A stretch of DNA of 32,289 nt from Desulfobacterales bacterium (GCA_027025555.1 JALVQN010000138.1:1-32289), one strand, 5' to 3'. Shown: positions 7,639 through 15,960, counted from the stretch's first letter. Numbers and translations are program-made. The notes: generated by a model from the sequence alone, not told the origin.

Positions 7639-8133
7639 ATGAGCGACACCCAGAAAAGCACCGTCATTGCACTGACGATCCTTTTGGCCATGTTTCTTCA
7701 AGTCATGCTGGTCTTTGCCGACCAGGCGGATGCGCCCGGCCGCGCAGCGGTCCGGTTTGTCAAGGCCTATTATGCCTTGGATCCGTCCATGAGGACCCTC
7801 CTTTGCCAAGCCGCCCAAAAAGATGAAGAGGCGGACAGGGTGGACGAGTTCCTGTCAAGAGTCGCCGACCAGGCGCGTGCCCGGGGTTTTGACCCGGCAT
7901 ACATGCGCAGCAAAGTCCTTCATGCGGAAAGCCGCACCGTCTTTTCCGATGCAAACACCGCCACCGTCACGGTCACCGGCGTGCGGAAGCGCATGATCCA
8001 CCCTTTTTTCACCTGGGTGGCACAAATTTTTTTCTTGGGTGAAACGTATCCCTTCGAAGAAACGCTTCAGCTCGTTAAAGAAGACGGCCGATGGAAAGTC
8101 TGCCAAACGGAACTTCCCCCGCCCGCCGTTTAA
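7639..8133 (+). CDS. Membrane-anchored or secreted protein of unknown function
   Basis: A 164-residue protein. The start is the ATG behind AGGAGG (7627-7632); the frame is open further upstream but without signals. Residues 8-27 (VIALTILLAMFLQVMLVFA) form a signal peptide or single membrane anchor. The rest is a small alpha/beta domain with a helix bundle (residues 35-95) and a strand-rich end (TVTVTGVRKRM... ETLQLVKEDGRWKVCQTELP). The ending resembles NTF2-like or DUF4878-type domains, in which the last strands read as 'lv kedG.WKv'. It faces outward from the cytoplasm and is followed closely by the HD-domain gene. The function is not recognised. Confidence 0.7.
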   Translation: MSDTQKSTVIALTILLAMFLQVMLVFADQADAPGRAAVRFVKAYYALDPSMRTLLCQAAQKDEEADRVDEFLSRVADQARARGFDPAYMRSKVLHAESRTVFSDANTATVTVTGVRKRMIHPFFTWVAQIFFLGETYPFEETLQLVKEDGRWKVCQTELPPPAV

Positions 8134-8223
8134 CCTGTTTTGACCCGGCCTGAAACACCCGGGAAAGCCTGTCCGCGCGCGGCTGAGCCGGGGCGCTTTC
8201 CCGACACCGTCTCCCTGACGCCA

Positions 8224-8982
8224 ATGGATCCGGTTTATATTCAGATTCGGAGCCGCGCCCGAGAGATCGTTGCCCGCCACCCCGAGCCGGACTTCTACCG
8301 CAACTGTCGCCACGCCAACAGATTGTCGAAAAATCTCTTTGACACCGATCCCGTGGTTTTCCGGCTGCTGGATCTTCTGGCCCGGCACCTGGAAGACGAT
8401 TTCGGGCACGGCCTGGATCACGCCCTCAAGGTCTCCCTCGATGCCGGGGCCCTGATGCTCATCGAGGGCGGCCGTGCCGGATACGCAGCGCCCGAGATCC
8501 ATCTCAAGACGCGGCTGGTGCACTGTGCAGGCCTGCTCCACGACATCAAGCGAAAACAGCACAACCATGCTGAAAAAGGGGCCCTCTACGCCCGAGAAGC
8601 CTTAAAGGCCTTTCCCTTTTCCGAAAAAGAAAGACAACAGATTTGCGGCGCCATCCGCCGTCATGAAGCCTTCAAAAAAAGCCCCCCCATCCGGGATTCC
8701 GAAGGGATCCTGGTGGCCGACTGCCTCTACGACGGGGACAAGTTCCGGTGGGGGCCGGACAACTTCTCCCACACCATCTGGGACATGGTTTCCTTTTTCA
8801 AGACGCCCCTTTCCCGGTTTATGGACTATTATCCCAAAGGCATGGAAGGGCTCCGAAAGATCCGGGACACCTTCCGCACCCCCACCGGAAAGCGCTATGG
8901 CCCCCAGTTCATCGATATCGGAATTTCCATCGGAAACGAGCTTTACGAGGTGATCCGATCCGAATTCGGGGAGTTCTTGTAA
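8224..8982 (+). CDS. HD-domain (metal-dependent phosphohydrolase family) protein
   Basis: A 252-residue cytoplasmic protein with the HD signature. His66 (GHGLDHALKV) is followed by the His106-Asp107 pair (LLHDIKRKQHNH), a later His147 (IRRHEAF) and Asp166 (LVADCLYDGDKF). This is the H...HD...D set that binds one or two metal ions in nucleotide and phosphoester hydrolases. The C-terminal 80 residues (TIWDMVSFFKTPLSRF and beyond) do not match a domain I know. The start is uncertain: ATG 8224 has no clear ribosome site, and a TTG at 8140 would add 28 residues. The substrate is unknown. It lies 90 bases after the preceding gene on the same strand. Confidence 0.75.
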   Translation: MDPVYIQIRSRAREIVARHPEPDFYRNCRHANRLSKNLFDTDPVVFRLLDLLARHLEDDFGHGLDHALKVSLDAGALMLIEGGRAGYAAPEIHLKTRLVHCAGLLHDIKRKQHNHAEKGALYAREALKAFPFSEKERQQICGAIRRHEAFKKSPPIRDSEGILVADCLYDGDKFRWGPDNFSHTIWDMVSFFKTPLSRFMDYYPKGMEGLRKIRDTFRTPTGKRYGPQFIDIGISIGNELYEVIRSEFGEFL

Positions 8983-9048
8983 GGGACTCTTCCCTGCTTG
9001 ATTCAGGTGGTGCCTGAAGGGCCTCAGCAACGCGGCTCGGCGCCGGCC

Positions 9049-9678
9049 TCAGCTCATGTCGGGTTCTGTCTTTTCAAAACGGAAAAGGTATTCCCGGACA
9101 CCGTTTCGATAGATGAAAGATTTTATGGATGAAAAGCCGGGCAACAGCGCCATGACCGCCCGGTTCTGACGCGGATACAAAGGAAGGGACAACCGGGGAA
9201 TCGGTCTGGGATGCAGCCGGAACTCTTTTTGAACTTCAAAGGCAAAAAAGGGTTCCAGGGATCTGTCCGGATCCCGGGAAAAGACCACCAGCATGCCCTT
9301 GGGCTTGATCCACCGGCGTATGTGGCGGATCAGGCGCAACGCCCCTTCCTTTTCCAGGTGATCCAAGAAGTCCCACAAGACGATGCCGTCAAATTGCTTA
9401 AGAGGATATTCCAGATGGCGCCAGGCCGTGTCCGGAGGACGCTTCCCGCCCAGGGCTTCATGCAAATGCCGGAACAGATCGCAGACGAAAAGCCGGGGGA
9501 TCCGCCGGGCGAAAAAGACGATGTTGGCGCCTAAAATCGGCCCCACGTCGAGAAGGCAGGCCCCTTGCCTTTCTCCCATCCGCTCCATGAAGAGCTCAAG
9601 GATCATGCTCCTGTGGGCAGAGGGTTCCGGCCCTGTGGATGGGTCGCCCGGCTGGGGTTTGCCGTGGGCTGGGGTCAA
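9049..9678 (-). CDS. Class I SAM-dependent methyltransferase-like protein
   Basis: A 209-residue protein with a Rossmann-type methyltransferase core: a motif I-like strand-loop (CLLDVGPILGANIVFF, about residues 41-56), an acidic motif II region (LFVCDLF) and a motif IV-like strand (FDGIVLWDFLDHLEKEG). The usual GxGxG loop of motif I is altered to GPILG, so catalysis is not assured. Its ATG overlaps the bactofilin stop in the sequence ATGA, so the two are probably translated together. A link to cell envelope or cytoskeleton work is suggested only by that coupling. The substrate is unknown. Confidence 0.7.
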   Translation of the reverse strand: MTPAHGKPQPGDPSTGPEPSAHRSMILELFMERMGERQGACLLDVGPILGANIVFFARRIPRLFVCDLFRHLHEALGGKRPPDTAWRHLEYPLKQFDGIVLWDFLDHLEKEGALRLIRHIRRWIKPKGMLVVFSRDPDRSLEPFFAFEVQKEFRLHPRPIPRLSLPLYPRQNRAVMALLPGFSSIKSFIYRNGVREYLFRFEKTEPDMS

Positions 9679-10178
9679 GGTGTTTTGCCGGCAGCCAGCG
9701 ATGGGCTCGCGGTGGCCTGGGTCTCCTCTTTGACGGCCTTGCCTATGGATGGAATCGCCTTTTGGGTCTTTTTTTCCAACTCGATGACCGCCTTGAGGAA
9801 AGCGCCGTCTTCCACCGAGATGGTCCTGGCCTTGATTTCCCCGGTAAAATCGGCATCCCGGGTAATCTGAACCTTTCCAGTGGCAAAAATATTGCCCATG
9901 AGATGCCCGCTGATGGTCACGTTGTCGGCGTGGATCTCCCCTTCAAACCGGCCCTTGGGGCCCACGATCACCTGGTGCGTTTCCAGTTCGATTTTGCCTT
10001 TCATGGAACCTTCAATGATCAGGTCTTCCTGTCCCCGAATATCCCCTTCGATGGTGATTTTTTCGCCGATGATCGTCTTGCCTTCCTTTGGCGTCACCGT
10101 CGCCGGCCGGTTCTCCATGGGTTTTTCCGCCAGCTCCACCTTTTCTCCGGAGCTTTGGGCCTTTCGTCTCTCAAACAT
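9675..10178 (-). CDS. Bactofilin (polymer-forming cytoskeletal protein)
   Basis: A 167-residue protein with the bactofilin (DUF583) core at about residues 30-125: short repeating beta-strands of a right-handed beta-helix, such as TIIGEKITIEGDIRGQEDLI, then VGPKGRFEGEIHADNVTISG. The N-terminal 30 residues and the C-terminal Ala/Lys-rich tail look unstructured, as is usual. Bactofilins polymerise without nucleotide into filaments that place cell-wall or polarity proteins. A GGAAAAGGGGG ribosome site stands just before the ATG. It is the first gene of a two-gene unit with the methyltransferase. Confidence 0.93.
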   Translation of the reverse strand: MFERRKAQSSGEKVELAEKPMENRPATVTPKEGKTIIGEKITIEGDIRGQEDLIIEGSMKGKIELETHQVIVGPKGRFEGEIHADNVTISGHLMGNIFATGKVQITRDADFTGEIKARTISVEDGAFLKAVIELEKKTQKAIPSIGKAVKEETQATASPSLAAGKTP

Positions 10179-10360
10179 GGATACCCCCTTTTCCTGTTGA
10201 TCCTTTCACGTTGCCCCTGCCAAGGTCCCCTTCCATTCAAAGGGAGCTGAACGCTGCTTCTTCATAACAGGCCCTTTCCTTCTTGTAAACCGACTTTCGC
10301 TTTCCCGGGGAAGTTCATACAATTTCAAGGCGTTTTGGGCATGAAGGGCCGGGTTGCGGT

Positions 10361-10389
10361 TTGACAAGGCAGAAGCGATGGGATAGGAA
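10361..10389 (+). promoter_or_regulatory. Possible promoter of the MscS gene
   Basis: TTGACA (10361-10366), 17 bases, then TAGGAA (10384-10389, three of six). It lies in the 300-base divergent region between bactofilin and the channel gene, about 90 bases before the ATG. The rest of that region shows nothing else I can name. Confidence 0.35.
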
Positions 10390-10478
10390 CCGAAAGGAAC
10401 GCCGCGCCGCGATTCTTATTGACGGATCTTTTAGGGACGGCGTTTAACATACACCCTTTGACGGGTTTTCAACGGCCC

Positions 10479-11537
10479 ATGTTTTCGGACAAACGCCTTT
10501 ATCACAACCTGCTTTCCGACTGGCTCCTGGCAATCGGCCTTGCCGCTTTTGCCTTTTTGGTCCTTCGGAGCCTCCTGGCCGTTGTCCGCCGGAAAGCCGC
10601 TGTTCCGGAAAAGGACGCCGCTGCCTTTTTAAACGCCCTTTTTTTCGAACTGGCCTCTCAAGTCAGCACAACGGTGCTTGTGATTCTTGCCCTTTCTTTC
10701 GGGGCCAGGTGGCTGACATTGCCCGAAAGCGCAGATGCGGTGGTGGAAAAGGCCACGGTGCTCACGCTCCTGTTCCAGTGCGCCCTCTTGGCCGCCCGGG
10801 GCATCCGCTTCTGGGTCCGCCGCTACCGGAGTCAGAAGTTGGCCGCCGATGCCGAGGCCGTCACCACCCTCAGTTCAGTGGGCTTCGTTTTGCAGATCTT
10901 GGTCTGGGTGATCGCCGTGCTGATCGCCCTGGACCATTTGGGCGTCAATGTCACCACCCTGGTGGCCAGCCTGGGCATCGGCGGCATCGCCGTGGCCCTG
11001 GCGGTCCAAAACATCCTGGGGGATCTTTTTGCCTCATTTTCCATCGTCTTTGACAAGCCCTTTGTCATCGGAGATTTCATCGTCGTGGACACCTTGATGG
11101 GCACCGTGGAGCAAATCGGCCTGAAAACCACGCGGGTCCGGAGCCTTTCGGGAGAACTCCTCATCTTTTCCAATATGGATCTGCTTAGAAGCCGCATCAA
11201 AAATTACAAGCAGATGCACCAACGCCGCATCGTCTTTTCCATCGGGGTGTCCTATGGGACCCCCCTTGAAAAGATCGAAGCCCTCCCCCAAATGCTGAAG
11301 GAAATCGTCTGCGCCCACAACCCGGTGCGCTTCGAACGGGCGCATTTCAAGGGCTTTAGCGCCTATTCCCTGGACTTTGAAGTCGTCTACTGGATCGACT
11401 CTCCAGACTATGTCCTTTACATGGACATCCAGCAGGCGATCAATCTTGAAATCTTCCGGCGCTTTTCCAAAGAAGGCATCGCATTCGCCTACCCCACCCA
11501 AACCCTGTACCTGAAAAAGTCCTCCCCTTCTTCCTGA
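10479..11537 (+). CDS. MscS-family mechanosensitive channel
   Basis: A 352-residue inner-membrane protein with about five membrane spans: residues 12-34, 61-80, 91-112, 132-152 and the pore helix 158-190. The last is the diagnostic TM3 of MscS, with Gly/Ala packing (LVASLGIGGIAVALAVQNIL) followed by GDLFASFSIVFDKPFVIGDF. The cytoplasmic beta domain follows (VVDTLMGTVEQIGLKTTRVR), then the alpha/beta vestibule ending near the C-terminus. It should open under hypo-osmotic membrane tension. No strong ribosome site marks the start: ATG 10479 is chosen, and a TTG at 10419 in the same frame would add 20 residues. Confidence 0.9.
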   Translation: MFSDKRLYHNLLSDWLLAIGLAAFAFLVLRSLLAVVRRKAAVPEKDAAAFLNALFFELASQVSTTVLVILALSFGARWLTLPESADAVVEKATVLTLLFQCALLAARGIRFWVRRYRSQKLAADAEAVTTLSSVGFVLQILVWVIAVLIALDHLGVNVTTLVASLGIGGIAVALAVQNILGDLFASFSIVFDKPFVIGDFIVVDTLMGTVEQIGLKTTRVRSLSGELLIFSNMDLLRSRIKNYKQMHQRRIVFSIGVSYGTPLEKIEALPQMLKEIVCAHNPVRFERAHFKGFSAYSLDFEVVYWIDSPDYVLYMDIQQAINLEIFRRFSKEGIAFAYPTQTLYLKKSSPSS

Positions 11538-11540
11538 TGT

Positions 11541-11579
11541 TGAAGATTCCCCAGGAGCCTGCGGCGGAGAATCTTCAAT
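11541..11579 (+). terminator. Hairpin after the MscS gene, probable terminator
   Basis: A perfect 10-bp inverted repeat TTGAAGATTC/GAATCTTCAA (11541-11550 and 11570-11579) begins 3 bases after the channel stop codon. Its 19-base loop can pair further (CAGG/CCTG). A run of five Ts follows about 10 bases later. The delayed T tract makes it an imperfect intrinsic terminator. Confidence 0.45.
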
Positions 11580-11613
11580 CGACACCCTTTTTCGGCTCAA
11601 GAAAGGGCCGAGA

Positions 11614-11997
11614 CTATTGCCGGGGCCCCCATGGGGTATTGTTTTCCAGGGGATCGTACACCTTCCATCTCCCATGGATGAAAATTTTGGGACCAAGCCG
11701 CACTTCGTCCCGGCCGCACCTTAAAAGGCGATCCGAGGCCATCATCCATCCGATGAAAAAACCGTATTTGTCCACCGCAGCCTTGGCGTAGGCCGAGCAC
11801 GAGGGATACATGGGACATTCTCCGCCCCGAAGGGCGGCCATGTGGTTCAACGGTCCCTCGTAAAGGCGGATCATGGCGGAAAGGGGATCCGTCGGGGTGC
11901 TTTGGAACCGGGTGAAAGAAGAACACCCCGCGGCCGACAGCCCCAACAGGCAAAACAGAATCCCCAACAGGCTTAGGCGATGCCTCCTTCTTGTCAT
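11614..11997 (-). CDS. Lipoprotein with YidD-type domain
   Basis: A 127-residue protein. The N-terminus is a lipoprotein signal with lipobox LSAAGC (Cys25). Residues 58-95 match the YidD family (membrane protein insertion efficiency factor): ECPMYPSCSAYAKAAVDKYG, then a helix ending in RLLRCG. Classic YidD is a cytoplasmic-face peripheral protein of about 70-85 residues that assists YidC; here the domain is carried to the outside of the inner membrane by a lipid anchor. A C-terminal extension (KIFIHGRWKVYDPLEN) follows. Its ATG overlaps the znuB stop as ATGA, so it is probably translated with the importer. The function is inferred from family only and may differ from YidD. Confidence 0.8.
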   Translation of the reverse strand: MTRRRHRLSLLGILFCLLGLSAAGCSSFTRFQSTPTDPLSAMIRLYEGPLNHMAALRGGECPMYPSCSAYAKAAVDKYGFFIGWMMASDRLLRCGRDEVRLGPKIFIHGRWKVYDPLENNTPWGPRQ

Positions 11998-12818
11998 CCG
12001 GCGGCTTTTCTCCGGGCCCTTAAAAACTTGTTCAACAGGATGGATATGAAAAAAGCGGCGCCGGCAGTCAGGATGATGGCGGCGCCGGAGGTGAGGTTGA
12101 AGGCAAAGGAGAGGCAGAGCCCCCCCGTGGTGAGCAAGGCGCTCAAGACCACTGCCAGGACCATCATGGAACGCAGGGATCTGGCGTAGCCTTCGGCCAT
12201 ATAAGGGGGAATCGTCATCAAGGCCATGACCAGGATCAATCCCACCACGCGGATGATGAAAACCACGCACACGGCCACCATGCAGACCAGCAGGAAGTAC
12301 AGCCCCCTCACCGGGACCCCCCGGAGCCTGGCGAACTCTTCGTCGAAGGCCATGGCAGAAAGATCATGGTAAAAGTAGGTGACCACCAGGACCACGAAAA
12401 CCCCGGCCCCGGAAAGGACGAAAAGGTCCAAGCGGCCGACGGTCAGGATGCTGCCGAACAGATAACTCATCAGATCCACGTGGTATCCCGGCGTCAAGTC
12501 GATGAGGACGATGCCCAGGGCCATTCCCACCGCCCAGATGACACCGACCACCGTGTCGGAGCGATGCCTGGCGTTCAACGTGACGGCCGCCATGACCAGG
12601 GCTGCTGCCAAAGAAAATCCCAATGTTCCCGCAAGGAAGGGAATCCCCAAAAAAACGGACACCCCGATGCCGCCGTAGGCGGCATGGGCAATGCCCCCGG
12701 AAAGAAACACGAGGCGGTTGATCACCACGAGGGTGCCGATGACGCCGCACAGGAGGCTGGCCAACAAGCCCGCCATGAAGGCATGCCGGATAAAATCGAT
12801 TTGAAGCGCGTCCAGCAT
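11994..12818 (-). CDS. znuB: ZnuB-type ABC permease for zinc or manganese
   Basis: A 274-residue inner-membrane permease of the ABC-3 family with about eight hydrophobic helices. It begins MLDALQIDFIRHAFMAGLLA and carries the typical GTLVVINRLVFLSGGIAHA segment, which contacts the ATPase and forms the early part of the channel. It pairs with the ATPase and binding protein encoded just upstream. The gene starts 3 bases after the znuC stop, with GAGG and AAAGG-like sequence before the ATG. The family includes ZnuB, TroC and MntB, so the metal (Zn or Mn) is not settled by sequence. Confidence 0.9.
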   Translation of the reverse strand: MLDALQIDFIRHAFMAGLLASLLCGVIGTLVVINRLVFLSGGIAHAAYGGIGVSVFLGIPFLAGTLGFSLAAALVMAAVTLNARHRSDTVVGVIWAVGMALGIVLIDLTPGYHVDLMSYLFGSILTVGRLDLFVLSGAGVFVVLVVTYFYHDLSAMAFDEEFARLRGVPVRGLYFLLVCMVAVCVVFIIRVVGLILVMALMTIPPYMAEGYARSLRSMMVLAVVLSALLTTGGLCLSFAFNLTSGAAIILTAGAAFFISILLNKFLRARRKAAG

Positions 12819-12821
12819 CCT

Positions 12822-13577
12822 TTAATCCTCATGGGGCTTCAGGACCCGATGGGGTTGACCGTGGGCAATCAAATCCACCGGGCATTCGAAGATGTCCATC
12901 ATTTCCTCGGTGATCTCGGCTTCGTCATGGTAGTGGAGCCGCTCATTGACACAGGCCACCGCATGGCTGTGGCGGCTCACCACCATGAGGTCGTGGCTCA
13001 CCAAGAGGATCGTCATACGGGCGTTGAGCGCTTTCAGCAGCTCGTACAACGCCCCCTGACCTTTGGCATCAATGTTGGCGGCCGGTTCATCCAGAAAAAG
13101 CATCTCGGGTTCGGCCGCCAGGGCCCGGGCGATTAGAAGGCGCTGGTGTTGTCCGCCGGAAAGGGCGCTCATTTTCTTGTCCCGCAAGGCCCATACCCCC
13201 ATGCGCTCCATGGCTTTCCGGGCCGCCATTTGGTCTTGCCTTTCGTATCGATGCCGTCCCCTCCCCGGCACCCGACGTCCCATCAGCACCACCTCGAAGG
13301 CTGTGACGGGGATTCCCCTGTTGAGATGAAGGCTCTGGGGCACGTATCCGATGCGGTGGGCCACCTCCTGAGGCGCCTTGCCGAAAACCAAAATACTGCC
13401 CCGGTCCGGCTTCATGAGGCCCAGCATCAGCTTCAACAGGGTGGTCTTTCCGCCCCCGTTGGGGCCGATGAGCGCCAGGAATTCCCCTTCCTTCACCGTG
13501 AGGTTCACTTCCCGAAGGACCGGGTCGCCGTCGTAAGAAAACCAAAGATCCCGGATCTGGATGACTTCCCGAGCCAT
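12822..13577 (-). CDS. znuC: ZnuC-type ABC transporter ATPase
   Basis: A 251-residue ATPase. Walker A is GPNGGGKTT (residues 38-46), the Q-loop lies near YVPQSLHLNRG, the signature is LSGGQHQR (139-146), Walker B is MLFLDEP (159-165), and the switch His is in LLVSHDLMVV. It powers metal import through ZnuB. A His-containing C-terminal stretch (NERLHYHDEAEI) is common in ZnuC-type proteins. It starts 6 bases after the znuA stop, with no clear ribosome site of its own, so it is probably translated by coupling. Confidence 0.93.
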   Translation of the reverse strand: MAREVIQIRDLWFSYDGDPVLREVNLTVKEGEFLALIGPNGGGKTTLLKLMLGLMKPDRGSILVFGKAPQEVAHRIGYVPQSLHLNRGIPVTAFEVVLMGRRVPGRGRHRYERQDQMAARKAMERMGVWALRDKKMSALSGGQHQRLLIARALAAEPEMLFLDEPAANIDAKGQGALYELLKALNARMTILLVSHDLMVVSRHSHAVACVNERLHYHDEAEITEEMMDIFECPVDLIAHGQPHRVLKPHED

Positions 13578-13583
13578 TGAAGA

Positions 13584-14549
13584 CTACCGCAGGGCCTCCC
13601 TGAACTGCCTGGCCGTCCGAAGCAGGTTTTCCGCCCACCGGGGGGAAAGGGGATCCACATAAACCACTTTACCGTTGATGGCCCTTGCAATCATCTGGGC
13701 GCTTTTGGTGGGAAACTGCTTCTGGACAAAAAGGACCCTGACGTGGTGGGTTCTGGCCCAGTGGATCAATCGCTGAAGATGCGCCATCTTGACGGGCTTG
13801 CCTTCCAGTTCCACGGGAATCTGCCTCAGGCCATAGGTGTCGGCAAAGTAGCCCCAGGCGGGATGAAAGACCATGAAAGCCCTTTGGGAGCCGAGTTGCG
13901 AGAAAATCGATTTCAAGCGGTCATGAAGGGCGTCGATTTTTCTTTCCAGTTTTTGATAATTGGCCTCGTACCCTTTCCGGAAGGCGGGATCCACGGCCAC
14001 CAAGGCATCTTTGATGTTTCGGGCATGGATCTTGGCCAGGGGAGGGGAAAGCCAGGTATGGGGATCTTTCCCGGTTGTTTGACCAGGCTCGGGGCGGCCT
14101 TCTGACAACGCCTTGGACCGGTCTTTTGCAATGGATGCGTCGCCAAGGGAAAAGCGCGTTGCCATGTTTCTTTTTTCGATGCCGGCATCGCTGTGGACGA
14201 TGGTCATGTCGGGATTGGCCGATGCGATCCGCTCCAACCAGACGTTTTCAAAGGGCACGCCCACGGCAAAATAGACTTTCGCCTTGCGCAATTGTGCCAT
14301 CTGGCGGGGTTTGGGTTCGTAGGTGGCCGGATTCGCCCCCGGCAGCACCATGGGAAATACCCGGAGCCGGGAGCCGCCGATCTTTTCCACAAAATAGCGT
14401 TGGGGCAATATGCTCACATAAACCAACAGCTTCCCGTCGCCCCTGTCCGCCCGGCACACCCCCCGGGACCAGGGCAACACCAAAAGGACGGCCATGAGGA
14501 CCCCCGGCGCGATTCGGAAAAGACTTGGCATGTGACGCTTTTTTTCCAC
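13584..14549 (-). CDS. znuA: ZnuA-like periplasmic metal-binding protein
   Basis: A 321-residue binding protein of the cluster A-I family. The start is GTG with AAGGAGG 6 bases upstream. A signal peptide spans about residues 1-34 (LMAVLLVLPWSRGVCRA). Expected metal ligands are seen at His164 (KDPHTWLSP), His229 (MVFHPAWGYFAD) and Asp299 (VYVDPLSP). The first ligand, a His in the usual DPHxYEP motif, is replaced: the sequence is GANPATYEPKP with Ala75 at that place. The His-rich loop common in zinc-specific ZnuA is also absent; the loop (135-160) is only charged. It is first in the znuA-znuC-znuB-yidD unit. Zinc is the likely cargo, manganese possible. Confidence 0.85.
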   Translation of the reverse strand: MEKKRHMPSLFRIAPGVLMAVLLVLPWSRGVCRADRGDGKLLVYVSILPQRYFVEKIGGSRLRVFPMVLPGANPATYEPKPRQMAQLRKAKVYFAVGVPFENVWLERIASANPDMTIVHSDAGIEKRNMATRFSLGDASIAKDRSKALSEGRPEPGQTTGKDPHTWLSPPLAKIHARNIKDALVAVDPAFRKGYEANYQKLERKIDALHDRLKSIFSQLGSQRAFMVFHPAWGYFADTYGLRQIPVELEGKPVKMAHLQRLIHWARTHHVRVLFVQKQFPTKSAQMIARAINGKVVYVDPLSPRWAENLLRTARQFREALR

Positions 14550-14591
14550 AACCGACCTCCTTGGAAAAATCCTTGGAATCCTTTCGTCGAC

Positions 14592-15248
14592 TCAGGAATC
14601 AAGGGCACTCGGGGTCGCCCTGAGGGCATGCAGGACGCCGTGACACCGGCAGGCCGTGCCCAACAGAAACATCCCTTCCATCCGTTCGATGCGGCGTTTC
14701 ACTTCAAACAACGCATCCGGGGCATAGCCTCCCACACCGGGGCCGAGCTGATGACTCCTGACGACGATGACGGGCCCATGGGACCCGCCGCACGCCTCGA
14801 GGCGCCTGTACAGGGGCGCCTTCCTGGGACGGCCGGTGACCGTACACCGATCCGCCGGTTCCGGGCAATCCTCGGGACAAAGAAAATCGGCGAAACTCAC
14901 ATAAAGGGCGCCCCCCTTGCCGGGCACGGGATTCGGAAGCCCCGCCGCAAGATCCTCCGGAATGGAGAGCGTCTCCAGTCGCACTCCGGTGACCGTTTCC
15001 AATATCCATTCATAGGCCACGTGAATCGGGGCTGCAGGCACAATCCAGTCCGGGAGGGGCCCGGAGCTCAGACTGTCTGTCATAAATGCAATGCCCTCGC
15101 CGATGACGGTGTTGACCCGGCCCTGCCAGGGCGCCAAGCGCTCCGAATCCGGGTCCACCACGGTGAGCACCGCATTCGGCCGCCTCCGTAAAAGATGGGC
15201 AACGGCTCGATTTCCGAACGTGCCGCAACCGATAATCCAGATATTCAA
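14592..15248 (-). CDS. Rossmann-fold protein with a cysteine cluster, unknown function
   Basis: A 218-residue protein from a TTG start, with AAGGGG 8 bases upstream; no ATG or GTG stands near. Residues 3-35 form a nucleotide-binding beta-alpha-beta unit (IWIIGCGTFGNRAV, then VLTVVDPDSERL), like TrkA-N or dehydrogenase folds. The second half is unusual: Cys124, Cys128 and Cys135 (CPEDCPEPADRC), Cys153 (EACGGSHG) and a C-terminal Cys200-Arg-Cys202-His203. This could bind a metal or an iron-sulfur cluster. It lies 100 bases downstream of the membrane protein gene on the same strand and about 40 bases before znuA. I do not recognise a family for the whole protein. Confidence 0.65.
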   Translation of the reverse strand: MNIWIIGCGTFGNRAVAHLLRRRPNAVLTVVDPDSERLAPWQGRVNTVIGEGIAFMTDSLSSGPLPDWIVPAAPIHVAYEWILETVTGVRLETLSIPEDLAAGLPNPVPGKGGALYVSFADFLCPEDCPEPADRCTVTGRPRKAPLYRRLEACGGSHGPVIVVRSHQLGPGVGGYAPDALFEVKRRIERMEGMFLLGTACRCHGVLHALRATPSALDS

Positions 15249-15348
15249 AACCGAACCCCTTGTGAAGTCCCGCCTCTCTGAGATTCCCCCGAAAATCCGG
15301 CCCGGCAGGATCCATGAAACGGCACGCCGGCCAGGCCCGGGCCCTGGA

Positions 15349-15960
15349 TCAAGATCCTTGCTTTGGAGGCGGCGGCGGCCATTTTGCAGCAGGGCCTTGT
15401 TTGTCGGATCCGGCGGTCTTTTCTTCATAAATAGACAGGAAAAAGAGGGTGGCCAAGGGTTGGGTGAACAAGGACCCCACGGCAATGGTTCCGCCCAGGG
15501 CCGTGAGGGCCGTGAAGATGATGACCGCCACCACATGCTCCAGCTTGTTCCCCGACATGGCCATGGCATAGCTCTTTTTGATGGCCTCCACGAGGCCCAT
15601 CCGGCGATCCGTCATCAGGGGAATCATATAAAAGCAGCAAAAGAAAAGGGCCAAAACCACCAAAATACCGGGGAGAAACACCAGTAAAAACCCCACGGTA
15701 ACGGCAATGAACGAAAGGACACCGAAAAGGAGCAGGGGTAAAAAGAGGCGCATCTGGGAAAAGAGATCCTGGACCCGGGGTTCCCTCCCCGTGCGAAGCA
15801 ACAACAGGAGGGATTGGGTGTAACCGGCCAGGGTCACCGGCGCCAATATGCCCAGCGTGACAAAAGACACGGCAAACATGACAAAGGTGAGAATCACCAG
15901 GGAAACGACATACTCCAAGGTGGTGTGCCATGCCGTTTCGAGGTGCTTTTTAAAGTCCAC
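15349..15960 (-). CDS. Integral membrane protein of unknown function
   Basis: A 203-residue protein from a GTG start with GGGAGGGGG upstream. About four to five long hydrophobic helices (residues 17-46, 70-115, 135-175) surround a central loop with DRRMGLVEAIKKSYAMAMSG. That loop resembles the repeated element of DUF975 and related membrane families, where 'S...M..g.....' helices follow each other. The C-terminus is Pro/Lys-rich and soluble. The role is not known. It is divergent from meaB across 246 bases. Confidence 0.65.
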   Translation of the reverse strand: MDFKKHLETAWHTTLEYVVSLVILTFVMFAVSFVTLGILAPVTLAGYTQSLLLLLRTGREPRVQDLFSQMRLFLPLLLFGVLSFIAVTVGFLLVFLPGILVVLALFFCCFYMIPLMTDRRMGLVEAIKKSYAMAMSGNKLEHVVAVIIFTALTALGGTIAVGSLFTQPLATLFFLSIYEEKTAGSDKQGPAAKWPPPPPKQGS

